Below, piece by piece: positions 1-5,043 of a stretch of 5,043 nucleotides of DNA. The notes under the pieces were generated by a model. It ran no database searches. It was not told where the DNA came from and was given only the letters and a program-made list of their open reading frames with translations. The stretch spans positions 1 to 5,043 of the forward strand of contig JADFWI010000349.1 of the NCBI GenBank assembly GCA_015222985.1, in the 5' to 3' direction. This stretch comes from Pseudomonadota bacterium. Lineage in GTDB: Bacteria; Desulfobacterota; Desulfobacteria; Desulfobacterales; C00003060. Positions within the stretch are counted from its first letter, which is position 1. Each line of letters opens with the position of its first letter. A program made the position numbers and the translations under genes.

Positions 1-308
1 ACAATAGCCCCCAGAACAATCTGCAAGCCTCGTGTGAGCGGAGAGGGATAAATCAAGGGAAGGATGTAATGCTCAACAAGCCCCAAATTGTAACCGGTCG
101 CTCCGCTTTTCACACGTAGCCAATCCTCAAGCGGCGTGAGTGGGCACACCCAGCCGGTAAATTCGATTATCACAGCCCACAGGGCAACTGGGACGTGTAT
201 CCATGCCACGCGCCGCCACTTGAGAACACAAAACCCCCCGAAGACTGAGAATAAAGCAAAGATAAAATGTGCCAATACGACCAGATCGGCCAGAAGACGA
301 TAGAGCAT
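1..308 (-). CDS. DUF2784 family small membrane protein (partial, C-terminus beyond left edge)
   Basis: The minus strand reads open from the ATG at 308-306 to the window edge, giving 102 codons and no stop, so the 3' end is missing. The protein begins MLYRLLADLVVLAHFIFALF and is strongly hydrophobic at about residues 4-28, with a second hydrophobic stretch at about 38-54 and the start of a third from about 80. Around residues 51-62 it reads EFTGWVCPLTPLE; the G-x-x-CPLTxxE signature after a W-x-H segment is what I associate with DUF2784, an uncharacterised integral membrane family of about 120-130 residues. The start is well fixed: an in-frame TGA lies at 326-324, and AAAGGGAAG (324-316) is a reasonable ribosome binding site 7 bases upstream. 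The gene is divergent from the operon to its right. Family membership is fairly sure; function is unknown. Confidence 0.8.
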   Translation of the reverse strand, partial: MLYRLLADLVVLAHFIFALFSVFGGFCVLKWRRVAWIHVPVALWAVIIEFTGWVCPLTPLEDWLRVKSGATGYNLGLVEHYILPLIYPSPLTRGLQIVLGAI

Positions 309-521
309 TGCCTGTCTTCCCTTTCAAGCGTTGCCCTGCTTACACCTTCGGCAGCCGCCAGATAATCATGCTTTTTATCATGGGAAACAGGACATTACAA
401 CTCGGAATTCTCCGACATCTTTTCGAGAGCCTCTTCTGACGCAATTGACAGATTTTTCCAGGAATGATAAGTTATCGACTACATTTCAAACCGACCTCCT
501 ACAGCCAATGGACATGACCTG
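309..521. other. Divergent intergenic region
   Basis: This stretch separates the minus-strand DUF2784 gene from the plus-strand operon, so it should hold promoters for both directions. The rightward candidate is listed separately. Leftward, TTGTAA (minus strand, 401-396) followed 17 bases later by TAAAAA (378-373) is a possible but weak promoter for the DUF2784 gene. A short CATG-8 bases-CATG inverted repeat lies at 367-382; it is too short to call an operator. A 64-codon open frame across 331-525 looks non-coding. I see no RNA gene or riboswitch-like structure. Confidence 0.5.
445..473 (+). promoter_or_regulatory. Candidate sigma-70 type promoter for the three-gene operon
   Basis: A perfect -35 hexamer TTGACA at 445-450 is followed after 17 bases by TAAGTT at 468-473, which matches the -10 consensus only at its first two and last positions. 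Transcription would start near 480, leaving a leader of about 40 bases before the GTG start at 522. The -35 box and spacing are good and the -10 box is poor, so this is a plausible call made from the sequence alone. Confidence 0.4.
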
Positions 522-2171
522 GTGACAGACCCTCAAGCCGACTTGGCCATTCACTACTTTGACTACTTAGCCAAATGCTTTCCCGTGATGTGTGCCAGTG
601 ACGAATTCCACTTTCTTCCTCGTGCCCAGGCCGCCAGCCGGTATTACGACAAGGTTGATAATCTCAATGCAGATGCTATCGACGAATGTCTCTTTACTCT
701 GAAAAACACCCAAAGGGAATTCGATCTCCTGGCCACTCAGGAGAATGACCTGGAAAAGCTCACGAACCTTGAACTGCTGAAGGCCAATATTGCAGGGATT
801 CTAATAGAGCTGGAAATAAAGGAGTCCTGGCGTCACAATCCTTTGCTCTACTTAAAGATCGCCTTTATTGGACTCGATCACGCCTTGGAAAAGCCTGCCT
901 CAGAGCCGAAGGAGCGGACGGAAAGGGCCTTGGCCCGCCTGCAAGCCATTCCCCGGCTACTCCAACAGGCCATTGACAATATTGACAGCGTGCCAAAGGC
1001 ATATCAGCAGGCCAGCCTGGAGATGATCAGTGACTGTAAGGACTATCTTAACGAAATCACTAATGGTTTCGCTGACAGGAGTGGCAGGCACCTGACAGAG
1101 GGATTGAAGAAATCCTGCTCCTCTCTGGATGCCCTTGACAAATTCCTGAGGTCCATTTCTCCTATTCCGAACGGACAGTTCATTGTTTCCGCCCTTGAAG
1201 CCACACTAAAAGAACATTTTCTGTCTGCCCGGAGTCTGCCCGAGGTATTTCAGATTGCCGAGGAAGAATGGCAGGACAGTCTAGAGCAACTGCAGAGGCT
1301 TCAAGCAAATATAGATCCCGGAAAATCCTGGAGAGAGTTGTACCATGCCTACTGTCCGTCAGATATTGAAAATCTGGAAACCATCTCCCTCTACCAATAT
1401 GAAATAGACCGATTGGGTTCGTTTTTCCGCGAGCACGGTTTTAAGGACGTTGGATTGAACCTCTCCTTGGAACTTTGTGAAACACCCGCTTATCTGCGGT
1501 CTGTCCGTGGCCCGGCTTCTTTTAGCGCTGCCTTTAGCACAGATGTCAGGGAAAAGGATTTCTTCTATATGACAACCCGGCGGCCACAGCACAGGGGTCA
1601 AGAAGCCGGAGACCTCCTTAGAAAACGCCTTCATCGCGAATACAAATTCCTTGCCGCCCATGAAACCTTTCCGGGCCACCATTTGTTGGATTCTGTTCGA
1701 AGAAGTCTCGAGAATCCGGTGCGACGCCAAATTGAGTCACCACTTTTCTACGAAGGCTGGGCCTATTACGCTGAATCGCTGTTGAGCGAGTACGGCTATG
1801 TTGAAACTCCCATAGAATTCCTGGTCGATTGCAAGCGACGGCTGTGGAGGGCCGCGCGATGTCAAATCGATGTTGGTTTAAACACTGGCATGCTTACCAG
1901 GGAAGATGCTATAAGATTGCTGACGACAGCGGGATTCACCCCTGAAGAGGCCCATCACCAGATAGACCATTTCGGACTTAACCCTGGTTATCAATTGTGC
2001 TACACGTTGGGCCGTTATGAAATTATGCAACTGAAAAGGACCTATGAAAGTAGAATGGGTCGCGATCAGTTTCACAGACAACTCCTGGAAGGAGGCGAAC
2101 TTCCCTTTCAGCTCATTGAAAAGCGGCTTCAGAGCCTGAATGACGGAAATGGAACGAGGAGGAGTAATTGA
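522..2171 (+). CDS. DUF885 family protein, putative cytoplasmic zinc metallohydrolase
   Basis: This is a full-length DUF885 protein of 549 residues, the usual size for the family. The signature HETFPGHH is at residues 380-387: H380 and H386 are likely zinc ligands and E381 the likely catalytic base. EGWAYYAE at 411-418 supplies the expected downstream glutamate. The C-terminal family pattern follows, with a DVGLNTG-x-x-TREDA block (450-463), NPGYQLCYTLG (487-497) and an LLEGGELPF block (521-529). DUF885 resembles gluzincin-type peptidases but its substrates are mostly undefined. No signal peptide or lipobox is visible, so it should act in the cytoplasm, unlike the secreted or lipoprotein members. 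Start: GTG at 522; the frame is closed by TAA at 468 and there is no upstream ATG, GTG or TTG. No clear Shine-Dalgarno precedes it; M23 (ATG at 588) is a less likely alternative because family-like sequence begins before it. It overlaps the next gene by 4 bases. Confidence 0.88.
   Translation: MTDPQADLAIHYFDYLAKCFPVMCASDEFHFLPRAQAASRYYDKVDNLNADAIDECLFTLKNTQREFDLLATQENDLEKLTNLELLKANIAGILIELEIKESWRHNPLLYLKIAFIGLDHALEKPASEPKERTERALARLQAIPRLLQQAIDNIDSVPKAYQQASLEMISDCKDYLNEITNGFADRSGRHLTEGLKKSCSSLDALDKFLRSISPIPNGQFIVSALEATLKEHFLSARSLPEVFQIAEEEWQDSLEQLQRLQANIDPGKSWRELYHAYCPSDIENLETISLYQYEIDRLGSFFREHGFKDVGLNLSLELCETPAYLRSVRGPASFSAAFSTDVREKDFFYMTTRRPQHRGQEAGDLLRKRLHREYKFLAAHETFPGHHLLDSVRRSLENPVRRQIESPLFYEGWAYYAESLLSEYGYVETPIEFLVDCKRRLWRAARCQIDVGLNTGMLTREDAIRLLTTAGFTPEEAHHQIDHFGLNPGYQLCYTLGRYEIMQLKRTYESRMGRDQFHRQLLEGGELPFQLIEKRLQSLNDGNGTRRSN
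2157..2164 (+). promoter_or_regulatory. Strong ribosome binding site that fixes a TTG start
   Basis: AGGAGGAG at 2157-2164 lies just before the TTG at 2168-2170, with 5 bases between AGGAGG and the TTG. It sits inside the last codons of the DUF885 gene, whose TGA stop (2169-2171) overlaps the TTG as TTGA. Near-perfect anti-16S complementarity at good spacing, with no in-frame ATG nearby (the first is codon 52), makes TTG the credible start and suggests translational coupling. Confidence 0.8.
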
Positions 2172-3550
2172 AAGCATTTGGTGGATACCACTCTGAATGG
2201 AATCTCGGTAGCCCGGGCGGGTGGGATTATCAACGCATTACCCAAATCATCGGCAAGGCAGTCTGGCTTAGACTCAATGAAATCCGTCCAATTGAAGTGG
2301 ATCTGGACTTTGACCATCCGATGCTATTTCCGGTAGACAGGTTTGTGGAGATGCTGGTTCAGGCCCACAGGTCTCGTGATGGCAACGATGCAAAGTTGAT
2401 TGCCGTGGTGGCCGAAGAAGAGACCCTGGAAAGTGTGACAGAAAACAGGAATCTGGCCGAACGCCTCAGTGGCATCGATGGCATCTCCGGGGCGTTGATG
2501 GCTCCCCATGAACTCGAGTCGAAAAACGGAAAGGTCTGCTGGCAGGGTGAGCCCGTTTCAGTGATCTTTATGGATTTCAACACAGATGTGCTGCTGGCCC
2601 TGCACCGTGAGCAAAACCTCTCACCCCTGTTGCAGGCCGTTCGAGAGAAACGGGTCATCAATCCTCGTGGCACCGAACCCATTAACGTGAAGAGCATGTT
2701 TGAAGTCATCACCACTTCCCATGGTAACCGATTTCACGCCGACATAGTGGAACGAACCCCCTGGACGCGTCAGTTCTATCCGCGCCGCACCAATGGTCCC
2801 AATGACGAAGAGATCCACGATCTGATCGAATGGACCCGGTCTCACTGGGACGACCTGGTACTAAAGCCCGAAAGGGGTTATTCCGGCAAAGGCGTACGGG
2901 TTGGTCAGGTCAACAAGGATGCCGATGAGGCGGTGAGTCTGGCTATTAAGGAGGGGAACTATATTGTCCAGGAAAAAATCCCTCTTGAATTGTGGGCCGA
3001 AGATATCCCCACATTGAATTCCGCAAAAGAGGAAATAGCGCTGGAGCGCTTCCAGACAGATTTCCGCTGCTTGATGGGACCTGAAGGGCTTTACGGATTC
3101 TTGAGCCGGTTTGGTTGGGTGCCAACAAACGTGGGCAGTGGCGGAGGGGTTCAGCCCCTGGCTGTCATTCGTTCGGACATGGGCATTGGCGAGGCAGCGG
3201 ACCGTATCAATGATGCCATTTTGGAAATGGCGTACGGAGATGTACTCGAAGTAGTTGAGATGCAGAAAAGGATGGCCATGGAGCACGACTTTACCTATCT
3301 GCTCGGTCCGATCAAGATCGCCCTGAGGCCGAGGCTGATCAGCCCGGACCAACTCAAGGCCCTTGAAACCTATAGCGTTAACCTGTGGTCGGACTGCCTG
3401 ACCCTGGAGAAGATGTGGCAGGCAGGCGAACTTGATGACATCATAAAGATCGAGGAAGAAGAACTTCAAATCGCCCGGCTGCAGCCCTGGGGCGGCTCGC
3501 CCGCAATCATTGCCTCAGACGGGCTGTTTGATTTCAGAACTGATCATTAG
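2168..3550 (+). CDS. ATP-grasp superfamily ligase-like protein (glutathionylspermidine-synthase/circularly permuted ATP-grasp type)
   Basis: A 460-residue protein with recognisable ATP-grasp landmarks in order: an RVINPRGTEPINVKSMFEV block (162-180) like the NP...K segment before the nucleotide fold; VLKPERGYSGKGVRVG at 231-246, with K233 and the glycine-rich loop as the likely ATP clamp; IVQEKI at 266-271, with Q268/E269 at the adenine/ribose position; DFRCLMG at 298-304; and TNVGSGGG at 320-327, where N321 probably helps bind metal. The N-terminal half, with GKVCWQGEPVSVIFMDFN (121-138), resembles the pre-ATP-grasp domain of such ligases. Known members activate a carboxylate as acyl phosphate and join it to an amine or thiol; the substrates here cannot be read from sequence. 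No signal peptide or membrane segment is seen, so it is cytoplasmic. It starts at TTG in a 4-base overlap with the DUF885 gene, and the methyltransferase follows after 12 bases, so co-expression is likely. The superfamily call is fairly sure; the subfamily is tentative. Confidence 0.75.
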   Translation: MKAFGGYHSEWNLGSPGGWDYQRITQIIGKAVWLRLNEIRPIEVDLDFDHPMLFPVDRFVEMLVQAHRSRDGNDAKLIAVVAEEETLESVTENRNLAERLSGIDGISGALMAPHELESKNGKVCWQGEPVSVIFMDFNTDVLLALHREQNLSPLLQAVREKRVINPRGTEPINVKSMFEVITTSHGNRFHADIVERTPWTRQFYPRRTNGPNDEEIHDLIEWTRSHWDDLVLKPERGYSGKGVRVGQVNKDADEAVSLAIKEGNYIVQEKIPLELWAEDIPTLNSAKEEIALERFQTDFRCLMGPEGLYGFLSRFGWVPTNVGSGGGVQPLAVIRSDMGIGEAADRINDAILEMAYGDVLEVVEMQKRMAMEHDFTYLLGPIKIALRPRLISPDQLKALETYSVNLWSDCLTLEKMWQAGELDDIIKIEEEELQIARLQPWGGSPAIIASDGLFDFRTDH

Positions 3551-3562
3551 GCACCGCAAAGA

Positions 3563-4342
3563 ATGAACTTTGAAGTGACCCCTGATTGGTGGAAGACCAT
3601 GTTCGATGAGGTTTATCTCCTCACGGACGCCCGTTCGGTCTGCAACGAAGAAATCACCCGCCGTGAGGTGGACCTAATCTGCGAACTTCTGCCGATCCGT
3701 TCCGAACACAAGATCTTGGATCTGTGTGGCGGCAATGGCCGTCACAGCTTGGAACTGTGCGCCCGCGGCTTCGCGGGATGCACCCTGCTGGACTATTCTT
3801 TCTATCTGATTGACTGTGCCAGGACAAGGGCCGTCGAGTGCAACTATCAGATGAAATTCATCCGGGCCGACGCGAGAAGCACGGGGCTTCCGCCCGGAAG
3901 CTTTGACCACGTGCTGATTATGGGAAATTCCCTGGGCTATGTCCAGGAACACAGCGCTGACAGGCAAATCGTGGCCGAAGCCATGCGCGTTCTTCATTCC
4001 GGTGGCTGGGTTTTAATTGACGTAACAGACGGGGCGAAAGTCAGGGCTCCCCTCAACCCGACCGCGTGGCATGAGATTGGCGCGGATATCGTGGTCTGCC
4101 GAGAGCGCAAAATGGAAGGAAATACGCTATACGCACGTGAAATGGTTCTCAGCAAACAAAAAGGCGTAGTACGTGACTGCACTTACGCCATCCGTCTTTA
4201 TGAGTCCCGAGCCATTTGGGATCTCCTGGAACAGGCAGGATTAGAGCAAGTCAAGCTCCATACCGATTTTTCCCCCCACCAGAGGCCGGGAGACTATGGC
4301 TTCATGAACCATCGAATGCTCGCGGCAGGCCAAAAACCATAA
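3563..4342 (+). CDS. Class I SAM-dependent methyltransferase
   Basis: A 259-residue protein with a complete Rossmann methyltransferase core. Motif I is ILDLCGGNGRHS (51-62), followed by the GF segment and an acidic residue, D78, in LLDYS at the end of strand 2. Motif III is IRADARSTGLPPGSFDHVL (100-118) with D103, then MGNSLGYV (120-127) and the post-core VLHSGGWVLIDV strand (143-154). The C-terminal RPGDYGFMNHRMLAAGQKP is typical of small-molecule methyltransferases in this fold. The N-terminus (DWWKTMFDEVYLLTD) forms the usual substrate cap. The methyl acceptor is unknown; O-, N- and C-methylation are all possible. ATG at 3563 is the only start possible after the preceding gene's stop, which is in the same frame; it lacks an obvious Shine-Dalgarno, so translation may depend on upstream ribosomes. 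It is the last gene of the probable operon and converges with the glycosyltransferase gene 8 bases away. Confidence 0.88.
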   Translation: MNFEVTPDWWKTMFDEVYLLTDARSVCNEEITRREVDLICELLPIRSEHKILDLCGGNGRHSLELCARGFAGCTLLDYSFYLIDCARTRAVECNYQMKFIRADARSTGLPPGSFDHVLIMGNSLGYVQEHSADRQIVAEAMRVLHSGGWVLIDVTDGAKVRAPLNPTAWHEIGADIVVCRERKMEGNTLYAREMVLSKQKGVVRDCTYAIRLYESRAIWDLLEQAGLEQVKLHTDFSPHQRPGDYGFMNHRMLAAGQKP

Positions 4343-4350
4343 GGGCTCGC

Positions 4351-5043
4351 TCAAAAACAACCATCAGTGCCTTTTTTCGGCCTCTCGTCCCAAGCTCGGA
4401 CAAGATAATCCTTATAGTCTTCAAAGACCCGGGCCTGCTCCTCAACCACTTCTTCGGCCTGGCTGGAAGTCATCTTTCTCGTCTGGTTGACAAAGGATGC
4501 TACACGACCAAGATAAAGGGGGGTGACCAGATTCACCAGTTGGGTCCGGTTGTCGGTCCAGCGATGGAAAGTAGCTGCAGTCTCGTAGAGAACCATGACC
4601 CAGGTTCTAGCGGGCATGATAAACTTGGTCTTGGCCTTGGAAGCGCATTTCTTGAGCTCCTCAAAACATTCCGGGCAGAAGATATCCCTATAGAGACCCT
4701 TGAAGTGCCGAAAGCCGGTTTTGTACTCTTTGACCAGCCGGTCAAGATCAATCTGAATAGGCTCCGGTTCCAAGGTTTTTTGAAGTCCGAATTGGGGTAC
4801 AGTCCGGCTGCCTTTGACAGCCTTCCACTCGGCCTCATGATGCTCCATAAGGACAAAAAGAGTGTGGACCACCTGACGAAACATAGGCCCAAGGGACTCG
4901 GCAGGGTCCTTGACATCGTGGATCTTGACTCCCAGGTTGGACTGACAGATCTTTAAATTGTTGGTAATCGCGTTGGTCGTCATCCAAATGTCAATGCCAT
5001 AGCGGGCCACATCCGTGTCCCAGACATCCTGGTCAATATAGTA
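4351..5043 (-). CDS. Glycosyltransferase, glucosylglycerate/mannosylglycerate synthase-like (C-terminal part; N-terminus beyond right edge)
   Basis: The frame is open from the right edge to TGA at 4353-4351, giving 230 residues, so the first part of the gene is missing. The GTG at 5010 is not the start, because YYIDQDVWDTD reads directly into VARYGIDIW across it. The opening D-rich segment, then YGIDIWMTT (15-23) and the ICQSNLGVKIHD block (32-43), match the second half of GT-A glycosyltransferases of the glucosyl-3-phosphoglycerate/mannosylglycerate/glucosylglycerate synthase type, where a YGxxI segment is followed by LGxKxH. H42 is a candidate metal ligand by analogy. GPMFRQVVHTLF follows at about 51-62. 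These enzymes move a sugar from a nucleotide donor onto glycerate or phosphoglycerate to make compatible solutes or polysaccharide primers. The tail is charged and helical, with a CPEC pair around 120-123. Fold assignment is fairly sure; acceptor and donor are inferred. Confidence 0.65.
   Translation of the reverse strand, partial: YYIDQDVWDTDVARYGIDIWMTTNAITNNLKICQSNLGVKIHDVKDPAESLGPMFRQVVHTLFVLMEHHEAEWKAVKGSRTVPQFGLQKTLEPEPIQIDLDRLVKEYKTGFRHFKGLYRDIFCPECFEELKKCASKAKTKFIMPARTWVMVLYETAATFHRWTDNRTQLVNLVTPLYLGRVASFVNQTRKMTSSQAEEVVEEQARVFEDYKDYLVRAWDERPKKGTDGCF

Noticed and set aside
127..327. A 66-codon minus-strand open frame.
   Set aside because: It is a shadow of the DUF2784 frame; its translation has no family features, whereas the overlapping frame from 308 does.
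495..500. CCTCCT in the operon leader is complementary to the AGGAGG at 2157-2162 and could mask it.
   Set aside because: Only 6 bases pair over a distance of 1.6 kb, and such a match is expected by chance.
331..525. A 64-codon plus-strand open frame (TTG start) whose TGA overlaps the DUF885 GTG as GTGA, as if translationally coupled.
   Set aside because: The protein is low in recognisable structure, has no ribosome binding site at its TTG start and spans the probable promoter at 445-473. The stop/start overlap is most likely chance.
2861..3469. A 202-codon minus-strand open frame opposite the ATP-grasp gene.
   Set aside because: The plus strand encodes the conserved ATP-grasp motifs across the same bases; the antisense product has no recognisable family.
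522..4342. A ribosomal peptide (graspetide-like) cluster, suggested by ATP-grasp plus methyltransferase plus peptidase.
   Set aside because: No short precursor gene with a repeated Thr/Ser/Glu/Asp core was found in or around the operon, and the ATP-grasp protein resembles small-molecule ligases more than graspetide ligases.
4371..4380. A run of six A on the minus strand followed by G (AAAAAAG) near the glycosyltransferase end as a possible slippery site.
   Set aside because: A -1 shift there would reach a stop within a few codons and would change little; no stimulatory structure is evident.
4216..4956. A 246-codon plus-strand open frame opposite the glycosyltransferase.
   Set aside because: It lies antisense to a frame with clear glycosyltransferase motifs, starts inside the methyltransferase gene in another frame, and has no domain I recognise.

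Overview
The window looks like chromosomal DNA from a Gram-negative-type bacterium of middling GC content. The proteins, especially the glycosyltransferase at the right edge and the DUF885/ATP-grasp pair, remind me of Desulfobacterota (deltaproteobacterial) genomes. That placement is a recollection of family distribution, not something the sequence proves. No RNA gene, insertion sequence, CRISPR array, attachment site or long repeat was seen.

Layout: (1) At the left edge, on the minus strand, is the start of a small DUF2784-type membrane protein gene (start codon at 308) that runs off the window. (2) A 213-bp divergent intergenic region (309-521) carries a good -35 box with a weaker -10 box pointing right. 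(3) A tight plus-strand cluster of three genes spans 522-4342: a DUF885 HExxPGHH metallohydrolase (GTG start), an ATP-grasp ligase-like protein (TTG start, 4-base overlap with the first gene, strong Shine-Dalgarno), and a class I SAM-dependent methyltransferase 12 bases downstream. (4) On the minus strand, convergent with the methyltransferase and separated by only 8 bases, is the C-terminal 230 codons of a glycosyltransferase resembling the glucosylglycerate/mannosylglycerate/glucosyl-3-phosphoglycerate synthases. It enters from beyond the right edge.

The most interesting part is the three-gene cluster. A cytoplasmic peptidase-like hydrolase, an ATP-dependent carboxylate ligase and a methyltransferase, packed as a probable operon, form a plausible small biosynthetic or modification module: join, methylate, and cleave or recycle a peptide-like small molecule. 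The substrate is not evident and none of the three can be given a gene symbol. The flanking membrane protein and glycosyltransferase are on the other strand and are probably unrelated transcription units.
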